DNA of 64,000 bases, taken from positions 2,750,501-2,814,500 of the forward strand of contig NC_060207.1 in NCBI RefSeq assembly GCF_021130785.1, read 5' to 3'. The translations under genes and the position numbers were made by a program. This DNA comes from Homalodisca vitripennis. Its lineage: Eukaryota; Arthropoda; Insecta; Hemiptera; Cicadellidae. Position 1 is the first letter of the stretch, and each line of letters starts with the position of its first letter. Below are positions 11,846 through 22,768 of the stretch, piece after piece. The notes beneath the pieces are model-generated. The model made no database searches and was not told the origin of the DNA. It was given only the letters and a program-made list of their open reading frames with translations.

Positions 11846-12037
11846 TTTTTCAGATCCGAGAATTAGTCGTTTTTTGGCGCATTTTTAACAATCTTTGGAA
11901 TGCCGTTGAGAAATTTTATGGTCAAATCAGTCTCCCCACCTTCGTTCTGCTTTTTAAGGTAGCTCTTAACTCGTTTTAGGTATTTCCTTTCGCGGGAGTG
12001 CGGTCACGTGAGACAGTAGTGTCATGCAGATCGGGAC

Positions 12038-12725
12038 TTAGGTCTTGAGCTTAGCTCTATCAAATGTTTTACAAAAGTCAATGACGGTGCTGGAATTCCC
12101 GAAGATGACCTTAAGAGGTCTGGATTTGCCTTTTGATGGGCGGCCAATACGATATGACTTGAAGGAATAATCAAGCTCGGAATCGCCAAAGTGGGAGGTC
12201 AGCTTTGATATGAGAAGGTTGTCATGCTCAATTCTGGCAGAAACTGTATTGCTCAAACTCTCGGGGAGATTATAGATAATTATGTTGCGAGAACGACGTT
12301 CCCGGTCGTTGATTTCTTCAACGACATTTTCAACATTGGGGTAGGTGTATTCAATATTTTTGAGATCTTTGACCTGGTCCTCCAATGACTTGATTCTGTC
12401 TTCTGAGTCGCAGATGCGGGGCTCCAAAACTGGTTAAACTGTCATGACCTGGGTCAGTTGGTTCTTAATAGAGGTAATGTCAGTAGATAAAGCAGTTAAA
12501 TTACCAACGTTGGCAATTAATGCCTCCATCTGTGACGATACAGTCTCAAGTTTCTTAATTAGGTAGTTCAGTGGGTGATTTAGGAGTTCAACACAATCGT
12601 ATCTGTTACAGACCCATTTTTTTGTTGTTGTTGGCCGAGAGTTTCCGGTATTCCGAGTCGGAGACATTAAACACAAGCGGCGTGGAACCATCTCTCACAT
12701 TTAGATTCGCATTGAAGGCCCTTTT
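12038..12725 (-). pseudogene. ORF1 of the non-LTR element: PHD-like finger, coiled coil, RNA-binding part
   Basis: The 5' end (about 12715-12640) reads CESKCERWFHAAC in one frame and then, after a frameshift, a Tyr-containing segment and WVCNRYDC: the second half of a PHD-like zinc finger common in ORF1 of CR1-group elements. Then 12600-12434 encodes a heptad-rich stretch (LIKKLETVSSQMEALIANV). After one stop near 12431, 12427-12038 begins with another coiled coil (SEDRIKSLEDQVKDL) and continues with RSRNIIIYNLPES and a basic GRPSKGKSRPLKVIF segment typical of an RRM-like ORF1p core. It probably chaperones the element RNA. Confidence 0.75.
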
Positions 12726-12731
12726 ACACAT

Positions 12732-14440
12732 CTCAACATATTACAATGTTAAGGACCTCAATTCATTGCTACGAAAAGGAGTGTACCTTTACGACTACAT
12801 GGATAGTATAGAAAAATATAGTGAAACGTCACTACCTAGTCAAAAAGAATTTTACAATAGACTGAATAAACAACACATAACAAATGAAGATTACAAACAT
12901 GCGTGCCTTTAACATTCAGAACATGAAAGAATATACAATGCTATATAACGAAACCGATGTCTTGCTGTTTGCAGATGTCATGGAAAACTTCAGGGATGTA
13001 TGTCTCAATACATAAAAATTAGATCCTGCATGGTATTTCACAGCACCTGGGTTGGCTTGGAACGCAATGCTAAAAATTACAAATGTCGAACTGTCCCTAT
13101 TGACTGACATCAATATGGTACTCATGGTTGAAAAGGGTATTCGTGGTGGTATTTCACAGTTTTCTCATCGATATGCAAAGGCAAACAATCCTTACATGAA
13201 AGACTACGACAAATCGAAACCAAACAATTACCTCATGTACTTGGATGCAAACAACCTGTAAGGGTGGGCAATGTCGGTAAAACTACCGTATGCAAACTTT
13301 CAGTGGAGCAGTACAGACATCGATGTAATGAAAGTTAGTGACGATTTACCCACAGACTACATATTAGAAGTTGATTAGGAATACCCTGAAGAACTACACG
13401 GCGTACACTCTGATCTATCTCTCGCTCCAGAACGTAGAGTCCCACCAGTGTCGAAAATGGCAAAGATTCTAACAACTCTCTGCAGCAAAGAAAAGTATGT
13501 TGTACACTACAAAAATTTAAAGCTTTATTTGAGTCTGGGTATGAAACTAAAACATGTTCATAGAGTTATTAGTTTCAGTCAAAGCAATTGGTTGCAATCG
13601 TACATTAATCTGAATACCATAGAGCGCAGAAAGGCGAAAAATGATTTTGAGACAGACTTTTTAAAACTAATGAACAACTCAGTTTTTGGAAAAACTATGG
13701 AAAATATGAGAAATCGTGTGGACATTCGTTTGGGTACTAAATCCAAATTAGTGGAAAGATGGGTTAGCAAACCGAACTTTAAGAGTCGAACCATCTTTAC
13801 AGAAAACCTAGTTGCTGTACATTTTATTAAGAAAAAACTTTTGTTAAATAAACCTATATACGTTGGTATGAGTATTCTAGACATCTCAAAGACACTGATG
13901 TATGATTTCCACTACAATGTAATGAAAGAGAAGTATGGATCCAATATAAAAATGGTGTATCATATTTCCTGATATATGACATCAAAACGAAAAACTTCTA
14001 CGAAGACATGAAACATTTAATTGGATTATTTGATACGAGTGACTACCCCAACCCCAACCAATATGGGCTTCCCCACGTAAACAAAAAAGTTCTGGGTAAA
14101 ATGAAAGATGAACTTAATGGCCGAATCATGCGAGAGTTTGTAGGAATACGATCCAAGATGTATGTGAGCAATATAGAAGATAACCATTTCATAAAGAAGT
14201 CTAAGGGCATGAAAAAGCTGTAGTTTAAAATGAAATTACCCTTAGCAACTATAAAGACTGTTTGTTTAGTAACATCGAACACTACAAAACGATGAATACA
14301 ATTCGGAGTCAAGCACACAATCTCTACAGCGAAGAACTCCATAAAGTGGTACTTTCATCAAAGGAAGACTACGTACTCGAAGACAACATCCGAACCCTAG
14401 CAAGGGGTTATCAAAGCATATGCGAAAACTGTTAAATTGT
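12732..14440 (+). pseudogene. POLB: Protein-primed DNA polymerase B, polymerase part
   Basis: Continuation of the gene broken at 8203. It starts with the SLLRKGVYLYDYMDS block, goes through [17 protein letters not shown] (exonuclease end) and WNAMLKIT, and reaches motif A, YLDANNL (13240-13260), where the next codon is a stop instead of Tyr. Motif B is KLMNNSVFGKTMEN (about 13662-13705). At motif C, expected as a DTDS signature, the sequence near 13960-13975 jumps from YH straight to a hydrophobic-YDIK segment, so the catalytic aspartates are missing by a small deletion. The thumb follows with LIGLFDTSDYP...GLPHVNKKVLGKMKDE. Stops or shifts occur near 13015, 13260, 13377, 13970 and 14222. It cannot be active. 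Confidence 0.94.
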
Positions 14441-14475
14441 AAATGTATGTATGAGAACATACTATGTAAATTCAA

Positions 14476-15125
14476 GTGTATTGCAAAGAGAAATTCGAAG
14501 ACCAATTTTTACCTAGACCGTTACGGTGTCTTATTATAGGACCGTCTGGGAGTGGTAAAACGAACTTGTTATTGAATTTCATTTACAACAAAGATGGAGT
14601 TCCGTTCAAGAATCTATACGTGTTTAGTCGTTCAATAGAACAACCTGCATAAAATTATGTAGATCTGCGTGAACAATACGGTAGATTAGAAAAAGCCTTA
14701 GAAGACACATAGCGTTTTTCTATTCATCCTGTCTAGATCGCATTACTATCGATGACTGCAAACCAAACTCACTTGTGGTATTCGATGACTGCCTACTAGA
14801 AGAGCAAACTAAAATCAAAGACTATTTTATTAGAGGACGTCATAAAGGGATTTCTTGCGTCTACCTGAGTCACAGCTATGGTCAGATTGATATGCAGGTA
14901 ATACGAATGAATGTTAATTTTTTTTGTCTGTTTACAATGAACAAGTACTATACAAAGAGAGTGTTCCAGGACTTTTTAGGTTCTGACATGACTTTAAACA
15001 AATTTGAGGCTCTCTGCTTTGAGTGCTGGAAAACACCTTATGGATTCATATCTATTAATACAACATCTAAACCACAAAAAAGGAAATACATGTGCAACTT
15101 GAAAAGGAAACTAAGTGTTAAATAA
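14476..15125 (+). pseudogene. ATP: Genome-packaging ATPase (A32/FtsK-HerA type)
   Basis: In Polintons this P-loop ATPase is thought to pump DNA into capsids. A Walker A motif, IIGPSGSGKTNLL, lies at 14533-14571. Walker B, VVFDDCLLEE, lies at 14774-14803, followed by the conserved IKDYFIRGRHKGISCVYLSH block, the sensor region, and a C-terminal CFECWKTPYGFISI segment. In-frame stops occur near 14650 and 14710, with a frame change before 14775. The last 116 codons are intact. The minisatellite starts about 20 bp after the stop codon. Confidence 0.92.
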
Positions 15126-15144
15126 TACTTCGCTCTAAAAAGTT

Positions 15145-17505
15145 ACAGCAAACGTGATTTAACGTTCTCCTAAAGTAATTGGACGGTCCAGTGTAAACGT
15201 TATTTGACGTTCTTTAAACGTAATTTAACGTTCAATAAACGTGATTTAACGTTCCTCAAACGTAATTTGACGTTCTATAAACATGGTTTGACGTTCTATG
15301 TAAACGTGATTTGACGATCCAGTGTAAACGTAATTTGACGTTCTAGTGTAAACGTAATTTGACGTTCCAGTGTAAACGTAATTTGACGTTCCAGTGTAAA
15401 CGTAATTTGACGTTCCAATGTAAACGTAATTTGACGTTCCAATGTAAACGTAATTTGACGTTCCAGTGTAAACGTAGTTTTAGGTTCCAGTGTATAAACT
15501 TAATTTAACATTCACCAAACGTGATTTAACGTTCCCCAAACGTAATTTGACGTTCTATAAACATGGTTTGACGTTCTAATGTAAACGTGATTTGACGTTC
15601 CAGTGTAAACGTAATTTGACGTTCTAGTGTAAACGTAATTTGACGTTCCAGTGTAAACGTAATTTGACGTTCTATTTTAAACGTAATTTAACGTTCTAGT
15701 GTAAACGTAATTTGACGTTGAAGTTTAACCGTAATTTGACGTTTAAGTGTAAACGTAATTTGAAGTTTAAGTGTAAACGTAATTTGACGTTCCAGTGTAA
15801 ACGTAATTTGACGTTCCATTGTAAACGTAATTTGACGTTCCAGTGTAAACGTAATTTGACGTTCCAGTGTAAACGTAATTTGACGTTCTATTGTAAACGT
15901 AATTTGACGTTGAAGTTTAAACGTAATTTGACGATCAAGTGTAAACGTAATTTGACGTTGCAGTGTAAACGTGATTTGACGTTCCAGTGTAAACGTGAAT
16001 TGACGTTCCAGTGTAAACTTGAATTGACGTTCCAGTGTAAACGTAATTTTACGTTCCAGTGTAAACGTAATCTTACGTTCACCAAACGTAATTTGACGTT
16101 CTATAAACGTAGTTTGACGTTCCAATGTAAACGTGATTTGACATTCCCGTGTAAACGTGATTTGACATTCCCATGTAAACGTAATTTGACGTTCCAGTGT
16201 AAACGTGATTTGACGTTCTAGTGTAAACGTAATTTGACGTTCAAGTGTAAACGTAATTTGACGTTCAAGTGTAAACGTAATTTGACGTTCAAGTGTAAAC
16301 GTAATTTGACATTCCAGTGTAAACGTGATTTGACGTTCTAGTGTAAACGTAATTTGACGTTGAAGTTTAAACGTAATTTTACGATTAGGTGTAAACGTAA
16401 TTTGACGTTGCAGTGTAAACGTGATTTGACGTTCCAGTGTAAACGTAATTTTACGTTCACCAAACGTAATTTGACGTTATATAAACGTAGTTTGACGTTC
16501 CAATGTAAACGTGATTTGACATTCCAGTGTAAACGTAATTTGACGTTCCAGGGGAAACGTGATTTGACGTTGCAGTGTAAACGTGATTTGACGTTGCAGT
16601 GTAAACGTGATTTGACGTTCCAGTGTAAACGTGATTTGACGTTGCAGTGTAAACGTGAATTGACGTTCCAGTGTAAACGTAATTTTACGTTCCAGTGTAA
16701 ACGTAATCTTACGTTCACCAAACGTAATTTGACGTTCTATAAACGTAAGTTTGACGTTCCAATGTAAACGTGATTTGACATTCACCGTGTAAACGTGATT
16801 TGACATTCCCGTGTAAACGTAATTTGACGTTCCAGTGTAAACGTGATTTGACGTTCCCGTGTAAACGTAATTTGACGTTTCAAGTGTAAACGTAATTTGA
16901 CGTTCAAGTGTAAACGTAATTTGACATTCCAGTGTAAACGTGATTTGACGTTCTAGTGTAAACGTAATTTGACGTTCTATTGTAAACGTAATTTGACGTT
17001 GAAGTTTAAACGTAATTTTACGATTAGGTGTAAACGTAATTTGACGTTGCAGTGTAAACGTGATTTGACGTTCCAGTGTAAACGTAATTTTACGTTCACC
17101 AAACGTAATTTGACGTTATATAAACGTAGTTTGACGTTCCAATGTAAACGTGATTTGACATTCCAGTGTAAACGTAATTTGACGTTCCAAGGGAAACGTG
17201 ATTTGACGTTCTAGTGTAAACGTGATTTGACGTTCTAGTGTAAACTTAATTTGACGTTCAAGTGTAAACGTAAACGTAATTTGACGTTCAAATGTTAACG
17301 TAATTTGACATTCCAGTGTAAACATGATTTTACGGTCCAGTGTAAACGTAATTTGACGTTCCAGTGTAAACGTGATTTGACTTTCCAGTTTAAACGTAAT
17401 TTGACGTTCTAGTGTAAACGTGATTCAACGTTCCAATGTAAACGTAATTTGACGTTCCAGTGTAAACTTAATTTGACGATCAGTGTAAACGGGATGTGAA
17501 AGTTT
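15145..17505. repeat. 24-bp minisatellite inside the Polinton, first copy
   Basis: Roughly 100 units of consensus GTAAACGTAATTTGACGTTC plus CAGT, with 20-bp variants. Each unit contains an inverted pair, AACGT and ACGTT, six bases apart. Because 24 bp equals eight codons, three of the six frames stay open: CKRNLTFQ-type on the plus strand, ERQITFTL-type and NVKLRLHW-type on the minus strand. These frames are by-products. Longer blocks recur: a segment of over 200 bp at 16361 returns at 17000, a spacing of 639 bp. The array lies between the ATPase and the PLA2-type gene. Confidence 0.95.
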
Positions 17506-17543
17506 TAAAGATAATTCTGAATCTATTAATATAAGTATACAAC

Positions 17544-17735
17544 ATGGCGAAGAAACTAGATGCAAAAGAAGCAAGGCGACTTGAAACAATTCGAGTGTCT
17601 TGGCTGGAAATTTCAAACGTGCTAAACAGGATGAATAAAAACCTTCTCAAACAAAAATACTATATTTTCAAATGCTAATGAGACGTCTGCCAATCGTAAC
17701 GTATCAATAACACATGATCGACCACTCACTGTTGT
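17544..17735 (+). pseudogene. Truncated 5' end of the PLA2-type virion gene (copy 1)
   Basis: Identical as far as I can check to 27692-27883, including about 55 bp of leader and the same frameshift at the A-run near 17640. It starts MAKKLDAKEARRLETIRVSW and breaks at 17735, where a gypsy RT sequence begins. A product of the local tandem duplication, not a separate gene. Confidence 0.9.
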
Positions 17736-20700
17736 CAAATTTAAGTTCGTGTTCAACTATCTGGATGACCTGCTTGTGTACAGTGAGAGTTATGAGGAGC
17801 AATTGACTCATCTGGAGGAAGTTCCTAACTAGGCTGTCGAGAGTCCTGGCCTTACCGTCAATCCTGAAAAGGTGAGTTTTGCTCAGCCGTGAAATATCCG
17901 TTTCTGGGTTCATCTTGTCTCTTCTCGAGGTGTTTGTATTTGATCCAAGCAGAACCCAGGCAATCAGGGAGTTTCCTCCTCCTAAGGATGGCCCAAGGGA
18001 TTGCCCCGTTATTGTGTGGAATGATAGATTTTTATCGTCGTTTCATCCCCAATGTTTGCTGAAGTGGCGGCCCCCTCTGAACTCATCTTTAGGAAAAAGG
18101 GTGCCAAGTTTGAAGTGTGGTGGAAAGCGCAACAGACTCTTTTGAGTCAGCTGAAAGAGGCAGTGATGCAGCCTCCAAGTCTTGGCTAAAGCCTGATTTC
18201 AGTCGTAGGTTCGTTCCCTTCGCAATCTGATGCTCTCCTCCTTAGGCCGATGGCTGCTGTTTTTATCCCAAGAAGTAAGATGGTATCCGGCAGCCCATAG
18301 CTTATGCTTCCACGGCAACGTTAACCCCTTGTGGGATAAGTAAGAGTTGTTCTGTTTATAGCTGGAATGTTTGGCTGTCGTGTTTGGAATTAACAAGTTC
18401 AGGGCGTTACCTAGAACATAAAGAAATTTTTGTTGGAAACCGACAACCAGGCACTTTCTTGGCTCCTTGCCCACCCCCGTCAGCTCGGGAAGATTGGTCG
18501 CTGGGTAGTCCAAATTTCTGCCCTTAAAGTTTCACAGTGGCAGCAAGCACATTGCGAGGCACACCAAACAATATCAATAGCGGACACTCTGTCACGCATG
18601 TATCACTTACACCAACGACCACCAGAAATTTATTCAGAGCCGCCATGTTTGGTGGCGTGCTCCCTAGACTTTCCTCTGGCATTTTCAGGAACATTGTTTC
18701 CATCACCAAACCTTAAGGATCCCGAGCTGACTGCCTATCATCAATTGAGCTTAAAAACGGAGGTGCCCCACCCCTCCTTAATCTTTTTCTGTACCGAGGT
18801 GCTCTATGCTGCCGTGACAAGCAGCGGAGAAAACCTAAGTTAGTGCTGCCAAGCTTTCTTGTACCGATGGTCTTTCAGTAATTTTCCATTCTTCTATCCT
18901 GTGGGTGGACATCTAGGAATTCATTAAGACCATCGCGAAGATTAGGGATCAGTTTCATCTGGAAAGGTATGGACACCGGGATATTGCAGCTCGAGTACCT
19001 TCTTGTGAACTGTGCTCGCCTTAAAGCAAACCCTCTCAAAAATAGCCAAGTTGGGTCCTTTTGTCAACAGAGGTGTGAGAAAAACCTTTGGAGAAGGTTT
19101 TTCATCTGACTATGTTAGGGCCTCTCCCGCCTTAAGCAAGTCCGGGAAGAATAATTTCCTAACTTGTTTGTGTGGAGCCTTCTCTCAAGTATGTTGTTGT
19201 GTCCCATTGCGGAGCTGCTACCCAGCGCAGCCTCACGGTGCAAGCACATCGTAACCATTTTTTCAACACTTTGGAATCCCCGCGCCACCATAGTTTCCGA
19301 TAATGGTTCCACAATTTGTCTCTAATATCTTTATAAGAAAATGTGCTTTGGGCACTGTGAATCGCCATGTGACTAACTTCCCCTTTCTATCCTCAGGCCT
19401 TACTTCAACCGCCGAACAACGAGTTTTAATCGCAATCTTCGATCTGCACTCATTGCCTTTCATGCGAGAAAATCAGAACCACGCTGGGATCAACAACTTA
19501 CCGTTTGGATCCAATTTGCCTTTAATACGGCCCAGCATGAAAGTCACAAGGCGGTAACCTTTCGAGTTTATTATTTGGCTGTTCCGCCAAACAACCCTTT
19601 TGGCTGAACCCTTTTGGAAAATTTAGCGATCTTCTGCCCACCCCTCCTGGTACCCCAAATTTGAAAGCCCACTTGGGAGGTCAGCCCAGTCGGAAATCTC
19701 ATTCGGGCTAGGGAGTTAGTAAGGAGGAAGTACAAACCGAGGTTCGTATTGCCAATCCCTTCCAGGTGGTGGGAATCTAGTTATACTGCAAGGCTCACCC
19801 AGTCAGTTCCGGCTGTGGACAAAAGAGCTTGCTAAACTTTGCTACAGGTGGACTGGTCCCCCACCGCATCTTGAAGTTTCTGACGTCACGGTGACTGCCC
19901 GACTTGGGAGATTCCTCAGTCCGAGAAGATTTTCAGGAAGGCGCACATATCCCATCTGAAGCCGTGCCGGAGTCATCCGAGATTTCTCTTTAGTCTGTTT
20001 GCGGAAGGGTTTTAGGTCCAGAGGCCCTGATCACCTCTGCTTCCATCTTCCTGATCAAGGTTCCTGTTTTTCGACTTCTGTACCCACGCTACTCTTGGAG
20101 GGGATTTCTTGCCTCCAACTGGATTTGTCTTGGTTTTCCCTTCTGGCAGATACCTTCATGGTTTCCCAGTTTATACATTCGTTCAACCTTTTGGGGGAGA
20201 GGCAATTTCGTTTCGGTTCTTCTTTTGAAGAAATTAACAGAGGGGAGTTCCTCCTTTGGGGGGGAGTCAGAGCCGGTTCAATACCATAGTATCCTCCCCG
20301 GCTCATGTTGTGTTTTTTATATAGTGTGTTTGTGTGGTTTAATTGGCTGCAGAGGCGACTTATTTTGAAGGCGTTTGGCCTTTCCGGCAGAGTGGCATAA
20401 AGACTCTGAGGCTGTAGTGTAACTAGTTAGGAGTAGCTCCTGTTTAAAATTTTGGTTTATTTATAGTATTTTTTGTTAGATTTGCTGAGCTGATTCCCTT
20501 CTAACATGTGCGGCTAGGTTTACGGCCCCTCACTGATGAGGTCCAATGGATGAGCTGTTTATCTCCTGTCCATCTCTCCCATCATGCGTGGTCGCAGAGA
20601 ACCTTCCACTTTTGCGCTCTGCTGAGGGACGGCCACCATGATGGACATTTCCTGCTAGTCAAAATCTGTGATACCCTGCATTCTTTATTTATTTGTTATT

Positions 20701-21175
20701 GTTTATTGTTGCCATTTGATTATAGTTTTATATTTTGTTATTTTTAATTTTAAGTTTAGTTTTAGATATTTATTTAGTTTAAAGTTTCTTGGATTTCATT
20801 TTAGGGGCCCGCCCTTAGTCCGGATGGATAACCGAGTGGAATTGGCATTTCATTGTTTCAAATTAATGGCGTGTCTAATTTTTTGTATGCAGGTGCACCT
20901 GACCAAGAAATTGTTTCGAGGATATATACTACTCGTACAAGAGGCACTATTTTAATTTTTTAATTTATAATATACTATATATATATTTTACTTACTTATA
21001 TTGACTGGAATAGGCCTGTGTTTTTCCGTAGTAAAAGTGAACCTGAGTAAACTGACCACGGTGTTCTTTTTTTTTACCTAGTTTAATTTTGGATCCGGCA
21101 TCCCGTTCGCCACCATGGGCGCGCGTTCCCTGTTGGTTTTGCTGTGGGTGTGCGAGCGGCGATGTAAGGTTATCA
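17736..21175 (+). mobile_element. Ty3/gypsy retrotransposon 3' half, copy 1
   Basis: Starts abruptly inside the reverse transcriptase at FNYLDDLLVYSESYEE (catalytic YLDD at 17758-17769). Then come the RT thumb (TVNPEKVSFAQ, AIREFPPPKD), RNase H with LLETDNQALSWLLAHPRQLG (about 18430), and integrase pieces (about 18840-19560): NNFLLVCVE-like, an IMVPQFVS-like segment where SDNGSQFVS is expected, and NTAQHESHKA-like. From about 20290 to 21175 it is non-coding, with a G-run (20260-20267) like a polypurine tract, so this may be an LTR; no second LTR is present to test it. Frameshifts are dense, many probably sequence errors. Confidence 0.85.
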
Positions 21176-21179
21176 GTAG

Positions 21180-22510
21180 TTTTACGTTCAAGTGTAAACG
21201 TAGTTTTAGGTTCCAGTGTATAAAAACTTAATTTAACATTCCACCAAACGAGGATTTAACGTTCCCCAAACGTAATTTGACGTTCTAATAAACATGGTTT
21301 GACGAGATCCTAGGTGTAAATCGTAATTGTGACGTTTGAACAATGTTTAACCGTAATATTTGACGTTTAAGTGTAAATCGTAATTTTTGAAGTTTAAGTG
21401 TAAACGTAATTTGATTGACGTTTTCCACGTGTAAACGTAATTTGACGTTCTATTGTAAACGTAATTTGACGTTGAAGTTTAAACGTAATTTGATCGATCA
21501 AGTGTAAACGTCATTTGACGTTGCAGTGTAAACGTGATTTGAACGTTCCAGTGAAAAAACGTGAATTGGACGTTTCCAGTGTAAACATGAATTGACGTTT
21601 CCAGTGTAAACGTAATCTTAGACGTTCACCAAACGTAATTTGACGTTTCTAATAAACGTTAGTTTGACGTTCCAATGTAAACGTGATTGTGACACATTCC
21701 CGTGTAAACGTAATTTGACGTTTCCAAGTAGTAAACGTGATTTGACGTTCCCAATGTTAAACGTGATTTTGACATTCTCCGTGTAAACGTAATTTGGACG
21801 TCCAGTGTAAACGTAAATTTGACGTTCAAGTGTAAACGTAATTTGATTACGTTTCAAAGTGTAAACGTTAATTTGACATTCCAGTGTAAACGTGTATTTG
21901 ACGTTTCTACGTGTAAACGTAAATTTTTGACTGTTCTAGTGTAAACGTAATTTGACGTTTCGCTAATTTGTTAAACGTAATTTGACGTTTGAAGTTTAAA
22001 CCGTAATTTGACGATTAGGTGTAAACGTAATTTGACGTTGCAGTGGTAAACGTGATTTGACGTTTCCAGAGTAAACGTAATTTTACGTTTCATTAAACGT
22101 AATCTTGACGTTATATAAACGTAGTTTTGATCGTTCCAATGTAAACGTGATTTTGACATTCCAGTGTAAACGTAATTTGACCGTTCTCAAGGGAAACTGA
22201 TTTGACGTTCTAGTGTGACAACCTGAATTTGACGTTCAAGTGAAAACGTAAATTTGACGTTCAAAATGTTTTAACGTAATTTGACCATTCCAGTGTAAAA
22301 CATGATTTTACGGTCCCCAGTGTAAAAACCGTAATTTGACGTTCCAAGTGTAAACGTGAATTTGACTTTCCAGTTTAAAACCGTAATTTTGACGTTTCTA
22401 GTGTAAATCGTGAATTTTCAACCGTTCCAATGTAAACGTAATTTGACGTTCCCAGTGTAAACGTAATTTGACGTTCCAAGTGTAAACTTAATTTTGTGAA
22501 CGATCAGTGT
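21180..22510. repeat. 24-bp minisatellite, second copy
   Basis: Starts at the point equivalent to about 15470 in the first array (GTAGTTTTAGGTTCCAGTGT, then ACATT and CCAAACG) and ends, as the first does, with GATCAGTGTAAACGG. It follows the gypsy end at about 21175 directly. Units are disturbed by many single-base indels. Confidence 0.9.
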
Positions 22511-22567
22511 AAACGGATGTGAAAGATTTCAAGATAATATCTGAATCTATTAATATAAGTAAACAAC

Positions 22568-22768
22568 ATGTGCGAAGAAACAAGAATGCAAAAGAAGCAA
22601 GGCGACTTGAAACAATTCGAGTGATCCTTGGCTGGGAAATTGTCCAAGCGTGTCTAAACAGGAATGAATAAAAACCTTCTCAAACAAAAATACTATATTT
22701 TCAAATGCTAATGGAGACCGTCTGCCAATCGTAACGTAATCAATAACACATGATCGTCCACATCACTG
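22568..22768 (+). pseudogene. Truncated 5' end of the PLA2-type virion gene (copy 2)
   Basis: Same leader and start region as 17544-17735 with about ten extra or missing bases. It breaks into gypsy sequence at the same point, so the breakpoint was shared before duplication or is confirmed by an independent read. Confidence 0.85.

Larger units (their letters stand above)
8204..12725 (-). mobile_element. CR1/Jockey-type non-LTR retrotransposon inserted in PolB
   Basis: A 4.5 kb element on the minus strand. From its 5' end it has ORF1 (PHD-like finger, coiled coil, nucleic-acid-binding part), ORF2 (endonuclease and reverse transcriptase), a roughly 0.8 kb 3' untranslated region with internal duplications, and a 3' tail of TAAA-type repeats (complement of 8204-8226). 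The 5' end falls inside the PHD-like finger, so the copy is 5'-truncated. The element is flanked by ACACAT and splits the polymerase, so it is younger than the Polinton. Both ORFs have several frameshifts and stops. Confidence 0.9.

Noticed and set aside
15688..17325. Lys/Arg-rich repetitive proteins on both strands
   Set aside because: Frames are open on both strands because the unit is 24 bp; no start context or domain.
17544..17735. A separate small gene starting MAKKLDAKEARR
   Set aside because: It is a duplicated 5' end of the gene at 27692 and shares its frameshift.
21110..21175. Start-like GCCACCATGG followed by a short open frame, a possible gag or cellular gene start
   Set aside because: It lies in the indel-rich block at the gypsy non-coding end and runs into minisatellite after about 20 codons. 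No domain is seen.
20290..21175. Gypsy 3' long terminal repeat
   Set aside because: Plausible from position after a G-run, but there is no 5' copy, no clear TG/CA ends and no primer-binding site to compare, so it is not annotated as an LTR.
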